The notes under the pieces: generated by a model
Told to the model about the DNA's origin: nothing
What the model saw: only the letters and a program-made list of their open reading frames with translations
Database searches by the model: none
Translations under genes and position numbers: made by a program
Source: Rhodoferax antarcticus ANT.BR
GTDB lineage: Bacteria; Pseudomonadota; Gammaproteobacteria; Burkholderiales; Burkholderiaceae_C
Assembly (NCBI RefSeq): GCF_001938565.1
Contig: NZ_MSYM01000001.1
Span: 1 to 64,000 of the forward strand
Reading direction: 5' to 3'
Length of the DNA stretch: 64,000 nucleotides
Part shown: piece by piece, positions 26,801 to 36,653 of the stretch
Numbering within the stretch: position 1 is the first letter of the stretch
How the letters are laid out: every line of letters begins with the position of its first letter

Positions 26801-29800
26801 CTACAACGCACTCGGACCTGAACCAGACGCGCCCCGCACCCGCAGTGCCTCATACAAATCCGAGTGATTCAGCAAGACATCCAATATCCCGCGCAGCACG
26901 ATCGGTGAATTTAACGCCTGGGTGCTCATGCTGGTGTGCGCGTCATACGAATCCATCACCGCATTCTTGAGCTCCTGGGTCAGGTCAGGCGAGCTGGCAA
27001 ACTGCTCTTTGGTGTTGTTGGCGGCTTGCTGCTTCAAGGTGGTTGACTCCATCACCTTGCCAAAGATGGTGCCGTTCACATAGCTCAGTTGGTCCTGCTC
27101 GGTGGTGTCGCTGCCGAACAGGTCGTTCAGCTTTTCGATGAGCTCGGCCATGTAGACCTTTTGCTGCTCTTGCACCATGCCGCTACCCGCTTCGGTAATG
27201 GGTGCCAGCTTGGGGGTGTCACCTGTACCCAGTGGCAAGGTGCGCTCGCCTTTGTCGGTCAGGTGGTGGCGGATCAGCACCAGTTTGGACAGGTCAATGC
27301 CCTCACGCTCGCGGCCAAACTCCAGCAGTGGCAGCAAGCGCTTGTAGAAAATGGCCCGCTTCTCGATGGCGGTGTTGCCGTAGTCGAAGATTTGCGACAA
27401 AAAGGTGTACAGCCGAAGAAAAGCCCCCATGTCGCCCTTGAACAGCACCAGCGCATCCAATTCGTCCTGCGCGGCTTTGAGGTCAGCAGATGGATCGCCA
27501 CGGCCTGCGGCCTCGCGATGACGGGACGTGGCGGCCTCGCGATGACGGCTCAGAGCCGCCTTGTAGCGCCGCATGATGCGGTCTTGCACCGGCTCCAGGG
27601 CGGCGACCAGCTCACTCTGCTTGGCGTTCGGGTTCATTTCAACCGCCACCACCCGGTCCACCTCAAAGTCGTCATAGTGGCCCGCCGCGTCCAGCTTGGC
27701 GCGCAGGTTGAACACCAGATTCGGGTCGGTCGTGCTTGAGAGTTCGGCCGTGGCGTGGTAGGTCTTGAATGAGGCCAGCACTTCTTCGGGGTCGTTGACA
27801 AAGTCCAGGACATACGTCGTGTCTTTGCCTGGGTAAGCGCGGTTCAGGCGGCTCAGGGTCTGCACCGCCTGGATGCCTGCGAGGCGTTTGTCGACGTACA
27901 TGCCACACAGGAGCGGTTGGTCAAACCCGGTCTGAAACTTGTTGGCCACCAGCAGAATTTGATACTCATCGCCCTTGAATGCTTCACGGATGTCGCGGCC
28001 CTTGAGCTTGGGGTTCAGTGCGGGGCTGTTTTCGGTGAAGCCATCCGGGCCGGATTCCGGGTCGTTGACCTCGCCAGAAAATGCCACCAGCGTGCCAATG
28101 GTGTAGCCGTTGGTCTTGATGTATTTCTCAATGGCTGTCTGCCAGCGCACCGCCTCGACCCGGCTGCCGACTACGACCATGGCCTTGGCTTTGCCGTGCA
28201 GCAGCGGCGACACAAATTCGCGAAAGTGCTCCACCACCACCTGCACCTTTTGCGCAATGTTGTACGGGTGCAGCCGCACCCAGCCCATGATGCGCTTCAT
28301 TGCAGCATTGCGCTCCACCTCGACCTCGGTCACCTCCTGGACACCCTCCGCGCCATGGTGTGCCAGCTTGAACGCCAGGCTGTAGGGCGTGTAGTTTTGC
28401 AACACGTCCAAAATGAACTTTTCTTCAATGGCTTGGCGCATCGAATAGACGTGAAACGGTCGGGGCAGGTTGCCCGGCCCGGCTGGCTGCGTCGGGTCTG
28501 GCCGGGTGCCAAACAGCTCCAGGGTCTTGTTCTTGGGCGTGGCGGTGAAGGCCACGAAGGTGATGCCGCCGTCTTCGGCGCGGGTGGCCATCTGGGCCGC
28601 CAGCACATCGTCCATGCTGACTTCGCCGCCGTCGTTCAGGTCCTTCAGCTCATCGGCACTCAGAACGGCCTTGAGCTTGGCGGCGGCCTCGCCGGTTTGC
28701 GAGCTGTGCGCTTCGTCGGCAATCACAGCAAAGCGTTTGCCCTGGGTGGCGGCCAGCTCGCGCACGGCCTCCAGCGCGAACGGGAAGGTCTGGATGGTGC
28801 AGACCACTATCTTTTTAGTGCCTGACAACGCTTCGGCCAATGCGGCGCTCTTGCTGCCCTCCGTGTTCTTGATGGTCGCCACCACGCCGGTTGTGCGCTG
28901 AAAGTCGAACAACGCCTCTTGCAACTGCGAGTCAATCACGTTGCGGTCACTCACCACCAGCACGGTGTCAAACACCTTGCGGTTATCGGCGTCGTGCAGT
29001 TCGGCCAGAAAGTGCGCCGTCCAGGCAATGGAGTTGGTTTTGCCCGAGCCTGCCGAGTGCTGAATCAAGTACTTGTTTCCGGAGCCGTCCAGTAGCACGG
29101 CGGTTTGCAGCTTGCGCGTCACGTCCAGCTGGTGGTAGCGCGGAAAGATGATGCGCTCGATCTGCTTTTTCTCGTCGCGCGGGGCGATCAGGTAGCGGCC
29201 CAAAATCTCCAGCCAGCTTTCACGCGCCCACACCTGCTGCCACAGGTAGGCGGTGCGGTGGCCGCCAGCGGCATTCACCGGGTTACCGGCAGCGCCATCG
29301 TCACCCAGGTTGAACGGCAGAAACACGGTGGCGGGGCCATCCAGCCGGGTGACCATCGCCACTTCTTTGTTGCTCACCGCAAAATGCACCAGCGCCCCGT
29401 GCGGAAAACTCAGCAGCGGCTCGGCGGGCTGGCCCTTGAGGCGCGGGTTACGATCAAAGCGGTATTGGTCAATGGCATCACCAATGCTCTGGGTGAAGTC
29501 GGTTTTGAGCTCCACCGTGGCCACCGGCAGGCCGTTGAGAAACAGCACCAGGTCGATGCTGTTCTCACTGTGCAGTGAGTAGCGCACCTGGCGCACCACG
29601 CGCAGGCGGTTGGCGGCATAGCGGGCCAATATGTCTGGGTTGATAGCCAGGGCAGGTTTGAACTCGGCCAGCTTCAACGGGGTTTTGAGGCCCAGCAACT
29701 CAATGCCGTGGCGCAATACATCCAATGTACCGCGCTGGTCGATCTGGTCGCGCAGCCGGGCCAGCAGGGTCTCAGCCGCCTTGGCGCCGTGGTTCTTGGC

Positions 29801-29974
29801 AATCGTCTCCCAGGCTTTGGGCTGCGTGGCCTGCACCCAGGCCAGCACGTCGGCGGGGAACAGGGCGCGTGGGCGGTCATAGCCTGCGGCGTCGCCATCC
29901 GCATAGAGCCAACCGGTTTGGCTTAGGTGCTGGCATATCTCGATCTCGAAGCTGATTTCTTTGTGCAGGCTCAT
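26801..29974 (-). CDS. hsdR: Type I restriction enzyme, R subunit
   Basis: HsdR translocates and cuts unmodified DNA. The 1057-residue protein has an N-terminal nuclease motif ending VATVELKTDF, a Walker A box HSAGSGKTNS, a DEAH box ADEAHSSQTGEAA and further SF2 helicase segments (FTATPKNKTLE, VANKFQTGFDQ, QTLSRLNRAYPGK). An in-frame duplication of a palindromic repeat (27490-27550) encodes SRHREAATSRHREAAGRGD before the C-terminal coiled region. It is the last large gene of the operon hsdM-hsdS-toxin-antitoxin-XRE-hsdR. Confidence 0.94.
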   Translation of the reverse strand: MSLHKEISFEIEICQHLSQTGWLYADGDAAGYDRPRALFPADVLAWVQATQPKAWETIAKNHGAKAAETLLARLRDQIDQRGTLDVLRHGIELLGLKTPLKLAEFKPALAINPDILARYAANRLRVVRQVRYSLHSENSIDLVLFLNGLPVATVELKTDFTQSIGDAIDQYRFDRNPRLKGQPAEPLLSFPHGALVHFAVSNKEVAMVTRLDGPATVFLPFNLGDDGAAGNPVNAAGGHRTAYLWQQVWARESWLEILGRYLIAPRDEKKQIERIIFPRYHQLDVTRKLQTAVLLDGSGNKYLIQHSAGSGKTNSIAWTAHFLAELHDADNRKVFDTVLVVSDRNVIDSQLQEALFDFQRTTGVVATIKNTEGSKSAALAEALSGTKKIVVCTIQTFPFALEAVRELAATQGKRFAVIADEAHSSQTGEAAAKLKAVLSADELKDLNDGGEVSMDDVLAAQMATRAEDGGITFVAFTATPKNKTLELFGTRPDPTQPAGPGNLPRPFHVYSMRQAIEEKFILDVLQNYTPYSLAFKLAHHGAEGVQEVTEVEVERNAAMKRIMGWVRLHPYNIAQKVQVVVEHFREFVSPLLHGKAKAMVVVGSRVEAVRWQTAIEKYIKTNGYTIGTLVAFSGEVNDPESGPDGFTENSPALNPKLKGRDIREAFKGDEYQILLVANKFQTGFDQPLLCGMYVDKRLAGIQAVQTLSRLNRAYPGKDTTYVLDFVNDPEEVLASFKTYHATAELSSTTDPNLVFNLRAKLDAAGHYDDFEVDRVVAVEMNPNAKQSELVAALEPVQDRIMRRYKAALSRHREAATSRHREAAGRGDPSADLKAAQDELDALVLFKGDMGAFLRLYTFLSQIFDYGNTAIEKRAIFYKRLLPLLEFGREREGIDLSKLVLIRHHLTDKGERTLPLGTGDTPKLAPITEAGSGMVQEQQKVYMAELIEKLNDLFGSDTTEQDQLSYVNGTIFGKVMESTTLKQQAANNTKEQFASSPDLTQELKNAVMDSYDAHTSMSTQALNSPIVLRGILDVLLNHSDLYEALRVRGASGSGPSAL
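27490..27550 (-). repeat. Palindromic repeat in frame inside hsdR
   Basis: On the minus strand CGTCATCGCGAGGCCGC occurs twice, the second followed by AGGCCGTGGCGATCC. This is a widespread intergenic palindromic repeat type, here translated as two SRHREAA units. Confidence 0.6.
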
Positions 29975-30019
29975 GCTTGTGTTCTCCCTTGGGTGCTGCC
30001 GTCAGGCCAGTCTTTCTTT

Positions 30020-30080
30020 TTTATATAAGTAATAGGGCCGTAGCCCTTGTCTATCATGCGTTAGTAGCTACGCAAATAAT
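30020..30080 (-). repeat. Dispersed ~50-bp repeat, copy inside the island
   Basis: On the minus strand GTAGCTACTAACGCATG then ACAAGGGCTACGGCCC and an AT-rich end, between the XRE gene and hsdR. Its presence shows the repeat family has also reached the element, or that the element has long resided in related hosts. Confidence 0.55.
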
Positions 30081-30091
30081 AGCAACTGAGT

Positions 30092-30424
30092 TCACGAAAA
30101 CGCCAGCATCAAGTGCCCCAAAGGTTCGGCAGCTGGCCGCACCTTGATCTCAATGTCATAACCCAGGCGGTTCAGGCAGTCCATCAGCTTGCGTTCGGAC
30201 AGGTTTGAGAAGTCGCCCCGCAACATGGCGGACACCTTGGGCTGGGGGATTCCCATGCGCTCGGCTGCGGCTTTCTGGGTGAGTTTGAGCTGCTGAATCG
30301 CCCGGGTGATCTCGATGACCAAGCCGGACTTGATCTTGAGTTTGTCGGCATCGGGCAGACCCGGGTCGGCAAACACATTGCCCGAACCCATTTCCACCTC
30401 AATGCCGTTGATGGTGCGCTTCAT
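30092..30424 (-). CDS. XRE-family HTH regulator (HigA-like orphan antitoxin)
   Basis: A 110-residue protein with a helix-turn-helix LTQKAAAERMGIPQPKVSAML and the downstream RKLMDCLNRLGYDIEIKV typical of HigA-like antitoxins that pair with Gp49-type toxins. No such toxin lies beside it. Its ATG overlaps the stop of the preceding antitoxin gene by one base, so it is the third gene of the embedded operon and may regulate that operon or hsdR. Confidence 0.8.
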   Translation of the reverse strand: MKRTINGIEVEMGSGNVFADPGLPDADKLKIKSGLVIEITRAIQQLKLTQKAAAERMGIPQPKVSAMLRGDFSNLSERKLMDCLNRLGYDIEIKVRPAAEPLGHLMLAFS

Positions 30425-30732
30425 TACTGCGCCGGTGCCGCAGGTGCTGCCGACGCTAGAGTGAGCTGAAAGCCCAGCGCCCGTATCACCTTGAACAGCG
30501 TGTCTGAGTTGGGTGCTCGCTCGCCGGAGAGGCTTTTGTACAGGCTTTCGCGCGACAAACCGGTGTCGCGTGCCAACTGGGTCATGCCACGTGCGCGGGC
30601 AATGTCCCCCAAGGCAGCGCCCAGTTCTACCGGGTCACCGTCTTCCAGCACTTGGCGCAGGTATTCGGTCACCTCCTCGGCGTTGGTGAGGTAGTTGGCC
30701 ATGTCGAATGGCCGTGTTTTGATGGTGCTCAT
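30424..30732 (-). CDS. Addiction-module antidote (HTH antitoxin)
   Basis: The 102-residue product starts MSTIKTRPFDMANYL and has the signature EYLRQVLEDGDPVELGAALG followed by an HTH (MTQLARDTGLSRESLYKSLS), as in the 'putative addiction module antidote' family partnered with HigB-like killers. The ATG at 30732 overlaps the toxin stop (ATGA), as usual in toxin-first operons. A longer frame from 30882 is antisense-like to the toxin region and is rejected. Confidence 0.88.
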   Translation of the reverse strand: MSTIKTRPFDMANYLTNAEEVTEYLRQVLEDGDPVELGAALGDIARARGMTQLARDTGLSRESLYKSLSGERAPNSDTLFKVIRALGFQLTLASAAPAAPAQ

Positions 30733-31025
30733 AAATTGATCTCTTTGGCCAGAACTTTGGCTGCGGCAATGTCCCGCCCCTGGCTGGACTTGTCGCCGCC
30801 GCCCAACATGACAATCAGCACGTCGCCGCGCTGCACGTAGTACAAACGCCAACCGGGGCCGAAAAACTCGCGCATTTCCCAAACGCCATCACCCACAGCT
30901 TTGACATCACCCAGATTGCCCCGCATCGCCTTACCCAGCCGACGCCGCAAACGAATGCGAGTTGGCATATCGCGCAAACTGTCCACCCAGCTTTGAAAGG
31001 TATCGGTTTCAATGACGGTGTACAT
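30729..31025 (-). CDS. Addiction-module killer toxin, RelE/HigB-like
   Basis: A 98-residue protein of the RelE/ParE-like 'addiction module killer' family: starts MYTVIETDTFQSWVDSLRD and contains GNLGDVKAVGDGVWEMREFF and GPGWRLYYVQRGD, with LLGGGDKSSQGRDI-type ending. It would cleave mRNA or otherwise block translation until bound by the antidote encoded directly downstream with a 4-bp overlap. It lies between hsdS and hsdR in the same direction. Confidence 0.88.
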   Translation of the reverse strand: MYTVIETDTFQSWVDSLRDMPTRIRLRRRLGKAMRGNLGDVKAVGDGVWEMREFFGPGWRLYYVQRGDVLIVMLGGGDKSSQGRDIAAAKVLAKEINL

Positions 31026-31180
31026 GGGGTGATTGTAGTCAAAAGGTTACACAAATCAAGCACTCGGGCGACTGGACTCAAACGGCCACCACGCCCCTGC
31101 GGCTACCAATACAGAGGTAAATCGGCCTCCGGACCGCGTGGAACCTGCGCGAACAGCTGCCATTTTGATAGTGCCTGGAC

Positions 31181-32551
31181 TCAAGCCGCCACTGCGCCCC
31201 GCACGTCAATCTGGCCGGTGACGGCGGCGGAGATCAGCGCGGTGCGTCGTTCTTGCAGTAGGGCGATGGCGCGTTGGGCTTCGGTGGTAAGGGTGTCGAG
31301 CTTGTTGGTTTCCGCAGCCAAAAATACGCAAATTGCTCTTTGCTCAACAACTGATGGCACGCACAGGAAGAAGCCCAGCAATGCTGACTGCGGCAAATTG
31401 TTCGCCAGTCCATTGCCACCACTCAATGCCTGCTCAATCTGACTTCTCAATGGACGCGAGTTTAGTGCTGCAACGAAGAAAATCGAATCCATCAGATGTT
31501 CAAAACACAACCGAAATATCTTGTCTGAAAGCATCAGCTTTGGCCTTGTCGAAGTTACCAAAGCAGTTGAGCCAACCAATTCAGGTGAGCCGCTTGCACG
31601 CGACATCAGCACGTCACCCACGCAAACCTCGTACTCTCGCGCTGCGCCAAGTTCTGCTGGAAGAGCTTTGTTCTCTTGCTGATCGTATATCCCGCGATTG
31701 ACGCAACCCGCTTTCAATACGCCCCATTCATCGTCGTCCGCAGGGCGTGAATGACATTCTGGACTCCAGCCCTGTTCAATAGCTGAAATTACGCGGCGGA
31801 TGGCGCAAACCGCCCAGTGCTCAGGCACATCCCCCAGCCATTCGATGCCGGACGGCTTCATGGGCGCGTCGGGGTTCAGGCCCCGGGTGACGGCGTGGGA
31901 GATGACGGCCTGGCGCTTTTCTTTCAGCAGCGCCATCAGCCGCCGCTGCTCGGCCACCAGTTCGTCAATCTTGGCGGTTTCGCGGTCGAGGAAGGCGGCG
32001 ATTTGGGTTTGCTCTTCAACGGGTGGAACCGGGATCACGATTTGACCAACCATCGTGCCGTTTAGGTTGGCTAATCCGGTGGTTGAATTGGAAAGTAAAT
32101 CGAATTGAAGTCGTGCCAAGTCATTGTTCAATACGTACCAAGCCAACGCTGGCAGGAACGAAGTCTTGGTGCGGATGCGCTGCATAAAGTTTGAGTAACA
32201 GCAGCGCATGGCTTCGATCTCCTTCGAGACCAGAGTCGTCTTGCCGATGTGAAGTGAGCTACCGCTGGACTTTGTCAACAGGAGATCGCCTTCAATTAGC
32301 AAAGCCGACTTGACGTCCGACTCAGTAAGTTTTCTGGGTGCAGGATCATCCATTCGCCAACGTCCATCTACGGTTTGTTCCGTGGAGCGAAGGACAAATG
32401 TGTCGTTTATGCCATCAGGATCATCGCCCCAGACGCCGCCATCATTGCGATCAACCTGTGTCTTGAACGGCGCTACGCCCCAATGCCCCGGCACCTCTCC
32501 CAGCCACTCCACGCCGCTGTCCTTGTAATTCGGGTAACGCGGCAAGCTCAT
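31181..32551 (-). CDS. hsdS: Type I restriction-modification specificity subunit
   Basis: The 456-residue protein has two target-recognition domains, each introduced by a GVEWLG/GIEWLG-type segment ([15 protein letters not shown] and [15 protein letters not shown]), and matching conserved spacer helices with [20 protein letters not shown] and [17 protein letters not shown]. It determines the bipartite DNA target shared by HsdM and HsdR. The start overlaps the hsdM stop by 4 bp. The first recognition domain is poorer in GC than the conserved parts, as usual for exchanged recognition domains. Confidence 0.92.
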   Translation of the reverse strand: MSLPRYPNYKDSGVEWLGEVPGHWGVAPFKTQVDRNDGGVWGDDPDGINDTFVLRSTEQTVDGRWRMDDPAPRKLTESDVKSALLIEGDLLLTKSSGSSLHIGKTTLVSKEIEAMRCCYSNFMQRIRTKTSFLPALAWYVLNNDLARLQFDLLSNSTTGLANLNGTMVGQIVIPVPPVEEQTQIAAFLDRETAKIDELVAEQRRLMALLKEKRQAVISHAVTRGLNPDAPMKPSGIEWLGDVPEHWAVCAIRRVISAIEQGWSPECHSRPADDDEWGVLKAGCVNRGIYDQQENKALPAELGAAREYEVCVGDVLMSRASGSPELVGSTALVTSTRPKLMLSDKIFRLCFEHLMDSIFFVAALNSRPLRSQIEQALSGGNGLANNLPQSALLGFFLCVPSVVEQRAICVFLAAETNKLDTLTTEAQRAIALLQERRTALISAAVTGQIDVRGAVAA

Positions 32552-34290
32552 GCGGTCAGCCCGCCGATCATGGTCAGGATGCGGTCGGTCACGCCTTTCA
32601 GCTCGGCATCGATCTCGGCCAGCGGGCGCGGTGGCTTGAAGACGTAAAAGTGGCGATTGAAGGGAATCTCGTAGCCCACCTTGGTTTTGTCATGGTCGAT
32701 CCAGGCATCGGGCGCGTGGGGCAGCACTTCGCGTTTGAAGTAGGCCTCCACGTCTTCACCGAGTGGCACGTTTTCGGTGTCGCGCAGGCTGGAGTCTGGC
32801 ATGGGCTTGCCTTTGCCTTTGCCCTTGAGGCCCAGCACCACCTTACCCCCGGCATCGCGCTCAGGGCGCTCGACCGTGATGGTGCGGTAGCCAAAAGCTT
32901 CATTCTTGAAAATGCGGCTGATGGGCACGCCGCCTTGGGTGGACTCTTCAAAGTTGCCAAACAGGCGCGTGATGTCGTCGATGTGGGTCGGGCTGAGTTC
33001 TTTGCGCTTTGACCCCAGGCTCTTGCGCATCTTCTGCCAGAAGCTGCTGGCATCAATCAGTTGCAGCTTGCCTTTGCGGGTTGCGGGCTTGCGGTTGCTG
33101 ACGATCCACACATAGGTGCTGATGCCGGTGTTGTAGAACATGTCGGTCGGCAGGCCGATGATGGCTTCGACCAAATCGTTTTCCAGCACGTAGCGGCGAA
33201 TCTCGCTCTCGCCACTGCCAGCGCCGCCGGTGAACAGGGGCGAGCCGTTGAGCACGATGCCAAAGCGGCTGCCGCCATCTCTTGAGGGGCGCATCTTGCT
33301 GATGAGGTGCAGCAGAAACAGCAGCGAGCCGTCGCTCACGCGCGGCAGGCCGGGGCCAAAGCGGCCGTCAAAACCCTGGGTTTCAAACTCCTTGCGGATC
33401 AGCGCCTCAATCTTCTTCCACTCCACGCCAAACGGCGGATTGGACAGGCTGTAGTCAAACACTTTGCCGTTCAGACCATCGTTTGAGAGGGTGTTGCCAA
33501 AAATGATGTTGGCAATGTCCTGGCCCTTGATCAACATGTCGGCCTTGCAGATGGCATAGGACTCGGGGTTGAGCTCCTGGCCATACATCACCAGCCGGGC
33601 ATCGGGGTTCAGGCTGGCTAGGTGTTCGCCTGCCACGCTCAGCATGCCGCCGGTGCCCGCTGTGGGGTCGTACAGGCTGCGCACCACGCCAGGCTTGGTG
33701 AGGGCGGCATCGTCTTCAATGAACAGCAGGTTGACCATCAGGCGGATGACCTCACGCGGGGTGAAGTGTTCACCAGCGGTCTCGTTGGACAGCTCGGCAA
33801 ACTTGCGGATCAGCTCCTCAAACACCGCGCCCATCTCATTGTTGCTGACCACATCGGGGTGCAGGTCGATGTTGGCGAACTTTTCTGTGACCATGTACAG
33901 CAGGCCGGATTTGGCCAGCTTGTCGATTTGGACGTGAAACTCGAAACTCTCGAAGATGTCGCGCACGGCGGGCGAAAAGGCTTGCAGGTAGGCCCGCAGG
34001 TTTTCGCCAATATGGTCCTGGTCGCCCATGAGCTTTTTGAGGTCCAGCGGCGAAGTGTTGTAGAACAACTGACCGGCTTTGCGCAGCAGAAACGGCTCGG
34101 GGTTCAGGCCCGCCGCTTCGCGGGTGGTTTTCTCGGCCAACACGGCGGCCTTGGTGGATTCCAGCACGCAGTCCAGGCGGCGCAGCACGGTGAACGGGAG
34201 GATGACTTTGCCGTATTCGGATTGCTTGTAATCGCCGCGCAGGAGGTCGGCGACCGACCAGATGAAACTTGAGAGGTTGGAGGTTGCCAT
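32548..34290 (-). CDS. hsdM: Type I restriction-modification methyltransferase subunit
   Basis: The N6-adenine methyltransferase motifs are [14 protein letters not shown] (SAM binding; the usual DPACGTGG has Cys replaced by Ala) and SNPPFG (catalytic NPPF). The ATG at 34288-34290 gives [20 protein letters not shown], the family start; the frame continues upstream to 34443 but that part overlaps the terminase gene. Length 580 residues. First gene of the restriction operon, divergent from the small terminase gene with 86 bp between. Confidence 0.94.
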   Translation of the reverse strand: MATSNLSSFIWSVADLLRGDYKQSEYGKVILPFTVLRRLDCVLESTKAAVLAEKTTREAAGLNPEPFLLRKAGQLFYNTSPLDLKKLMGDQDHIGENLRAYLQAFSPAVRDIFESFEFHVQIDKLAKSGLLYMVTEKFANIDLHPDVVSNNEMGAVFEELIRKFAELSNETAGEHFTPREVIRLMVNLLFIEDDAALTKPGVVRSLYDPTAGTGGMLSVAGEHLASLNPDARLVMYGQELNPESYAICKADMLIKGQDIANIIFGNTLSNDGLNGKVFDYSLSNPPFGVEWKKIEALIRKEFETQGFDGRFGPGLPRVSDGSLLFLLHLISKMRPSRDGGSRFGIVLNGSPLFTGGAGSGESEIRRYVLENDLVEAIIGLPTDMFYNTGISTYVWIVSNRKPATRKGKLQLIDASSFWQKMRKSLGSKRKELSPTHIDDITRLFGNFEESTQGGVPISRIFKNEAFGYRTITVERPERDAGGKVVLGLKGKGKGKPMPDSSLRDTENVPLGEDVEAYFKREVLPHAPDAWIDHDKTKVGYEIPFNRHFYVFKPPRPLAEIDAELKGVTDRILTMIGGLTA

Positions 34291-34376
34291 GCCTGCTAGT
34301 TTAGGGGGTGAAACAGGGTGAGGGCAGCAGTCCAAAAACGGGTGCGTAAACGGACGAAACTGCTTAAAATATAGGC

Positions 34377-34841
34377 ATGTCAGACCAAGCCATCCCGTCC
34401 ATGTTGTCAGCCCGGCAGGAGGCCTTTGCGACTGCCTACGCAAGGCACCACAACGCCAGCCAGGCGGCCCGCGAGGCTGGGTATGCCCAGGGGTGCGCCA
34501 GCGTCACCGGGACGCGCCTGATAGCTAATGCTAGCGTTTTGGAGCGTGTCCGGGAGCTGGAGGCGGTGACGGCGGCGGATATGGGGATGAGCCGGAAGCA
34601 GTTGCTGGCCGAACTGGTTGAGGCAGCCGAGTTGGCCAAGTCGCTCAAGCAGCCCATGGGTATCGTCGCAGCCTACCGTGAAATCGCCAAAATTTGCGGC
34701 TTTTACCTGCCTGAGCGGGTGCGGGTCGAGGTGGATTTGGCAGGGCGGGGCAAACTGGCGCGGATGGAAAGAATGACGGATGGGGAGTTGCTGGCGGTCA
34801 TTGCCAGCGGTGGTGGCGCATTCCAGGGCGCGTCGGCATAA
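34377..34841 (+). CDS. terS: Phage terminase small subunit
   Basis: The 154-residue protein has the Terminase_2 N-terminal HTH pattern [20 protein letters not shown] and [20 protein letters not shown], and later [19 protein letters not shown]. TerS recognises the packaging site of a genome. No large subunit or capsid gene is present, so in a satellite it would redirect a helper phage's packaging; that role is inferred from the PICI-like gene set. It is on the plus strand, opposite to the replication genes. Confidence 0.82.
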   Translation: MSDQAIPSMLSARQEAFATAYARHHNASQAAREAGYAQGCASVTGTRLIANASVLERVRELEAVTAADMGMSRKQLLAELVEAAELAKSLKQPMGIVAAYREIAKICGFYLPERVRVEVDLAGRGKLARMERMTDGELLAVIASGGGAFQGASA

Positions 34842-34952
34842 GAAAAAGGTGGAGGGCAGTGGAGGGTAAATTCATAACTTCTTCCATGTGTCGTGAAAAT
34901 AGAAAAAGGTATGTTTGGAGCCTCCACCACCCTCCACTGCTTGGCGGTTAGA

Positions 34953-36653
34953 TTAAGCGCATTTGAGCCCCACATAAAAATTGCCATCCTTGCGCGACTC
35001 ACGTTTGAAAAGAGTTGCCAGGTCACGCCCAAAGTTTCCGTTTGCCATGGGCCGGTAGCCATTTTGTTCGGCCCAATACTTGTAGCTTCGGTAAGCATCG
35101 CTGGCTTTGGTTTCAAGGTGCTGGCCCACGGTGCAGCAGTCCTTCTGCCATGCCCCCAGCACATCCATCTCCTCGCGGTAGGCTCTGACCGCATCACTGA
35201 TGATCGTTGGTTCTGACAAACGAGTTTTCTGCCAGTCAATACAGCCCTTGATGGCCCAGTTGAGGATGCCTGGCAACTCAGTGCGAAGTTTGGCCTGCAG
35301 GTTTGGGTCTTGCTGCGCCTTCGTAAAGACCGTCTCAAACGGAATCAGCCGGACGCGTCGCCAAATACCGTTGTCACGGCCCCGGATCACAGGCTTGTGG
35401 TTGCCAGCGATGAAGAGCTTGAACTTGGGCATGAACTCGAAAAATTCCTGGTAGTGAAATTTCGCGGTTACCAGTTCGCCGCCGGTCATTTGCTTGATCA
35501 AAGACTCTGCCAACAGCGAGCCATCTTCGACTTCGTTAGCGATGACGGCGCGCACGTTTTGCAGGCGGGCAATGTCGTTCGAGCCACCAGACTTTTTGAC
35601 CATCAAAGTTTCAGACGGTGTCTGGCTGGCCAACTCACTGCCCAGCAGTTCCTTCAAGCAATTCAGAAACACGCTCTTGCCATTGGCACCAATGCCATAC
35701 AGAAAGAACAGACACTGCTCAGCGGTCGAGCCTGTCAAGGCATAGCCGACGACGCGCTGCAGGTAGCGGATCAGTGGTTTGTCGCTCCCGGTCACCTGGT
35801 CGATGAATACCAGAAACTGCGGGCAAGTGGCAGTGGCATCAAAGACCACCGGGCTGTGCCGCGTGATGAGTTGATCACGCTGCACTGGCACCAGCTTGCC
35901 GGTGCGCAGGTTCACCACGCCGTTGCCCACACCGAGCAGCATGTCGTGGCTGTCGAGTTGATCGACGCGCACGACCAGCTCAGGCAGACTGCGGGCAAGT
36001 TTCAGAGCAGCCTCCAGGTTGGCCGCTTTCAGGCTGACGGTGGCATGCTTGAAAACCAGCTTTTGCAGGCTGTCGTCACTGACCACTGCGGCCTCTTTGA
36101 AGATGTCGCGTGCGACCTGTTTGGCAAGTTCCATGACCTTGCCGATGCCGTCACGACACCAGCGCAAGCCGTCCCACAGGTGCCAACCTAAACCCGGCAC
36201 GTAGATGGCCTCACAGAGGTGACGGGCACCAAAGCGAACGGCGTTACCGGCATCGTTGAGCGACTGGGTGACGTCATCGGGACTAGAGGCCGGGTACCGC
36301 ATGATGCTGGCGGCAATGGTGCTTACCTCACTTTCATCTAGCGGCGGATCGCAGTGGGCAATATTTTCAGCTTGCAGCGCGGCATGAATCGCCTCGGCGC
36401 TCATGCCACGGCGGCGCATGGAACCGGCCAGGCTGGTTAGCGTGTTGTTGCGGCCGGACTCGGGTATGCGGCCGTCATTGCTGGCGGCGACATTCGGTGC
36501 ATCCGGCTTGCGTGCCCGCTTACCAGTCTTTGAGCCACCGGGCAGTTGCACGCTGTCCAGCCCCAAGGCGTTGACGATGCTGAGCACCGGTCGGGGTGTG
36601 GCAGTTGGCTGCGGTGGTGTGGTCGGTGCGACCAGCTTGAGTTTGGCTTTCAT
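34953..36653 (-). CDS. Phage/plasmid primase-helicase, D5/P4 C-terminal type (SF3 helicase)
   Basis: The 566-residue product contains the SF3/D5 helicase core: Walker A FLYGIGANGKSVFLNCLKEL, Walker B region VRAVIANEVEDG, and sensor-like FKLFIAGNHKP followed by GRDNGIWRRVRLIPF. It would unwind DNA at the element's origin. The ATG at 36651-36653 (MKAKLKLVAPTT) follows AAAGG with good spacing and overlaps the upstream primase stop by 4 bp; the longer frame is rejected. The N-terminal third looks like a primase-associated region with a PriCT-like helix pair. Confidence 0.88.
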   Translation of the reverse strand: MKAKLKLVAPTTPPQPTATPRPVLSIVNALGLDSVQLPGGSKTGKRARKPDAPNVAASNDGRIPESGRNNTLTSLAGSMRRRGMSAEAIHAALQAENIAHCDPPLDESEVSTIAASIMRYPASSPDDVTQSLNDAGNAVRFGARHLCEAIYVPGLGWHLWDGLRWCRDGIGKVMELAKQVARDIFKEAAVVSDDSLQKLVFKHATVSLKAANLEAALKLARSLPELVVRVDQLDSHDMLLGVGNGVVNLRTGKLVPVQRDQLITRHSPVVFDATATCPQFLVFIDQVTGSDKPLIRYLQRVVGYALTGSTAEQCLFFLYGIGANGKSVFLNCLKELLGSELASQTPSETLMVKKSGGSNDIARLQNVRAVIANEVEDGSLLAESLIKQMTGGELVTAKFHYQEFFEFMPKFKLFIAGNHKPVIRGRDNGIWRRVRLIPFETVFTKAQQDPNLQAKLRTELPGILNWAIKGCIDWQKTRLSEPTIISDAVRAYREEMDVLGAWQKDCCTVGQHLETKASDAYRSYKYWAEQNGYRPMANGNFGRDLATLFKRESRKDGNFYVGLKCA

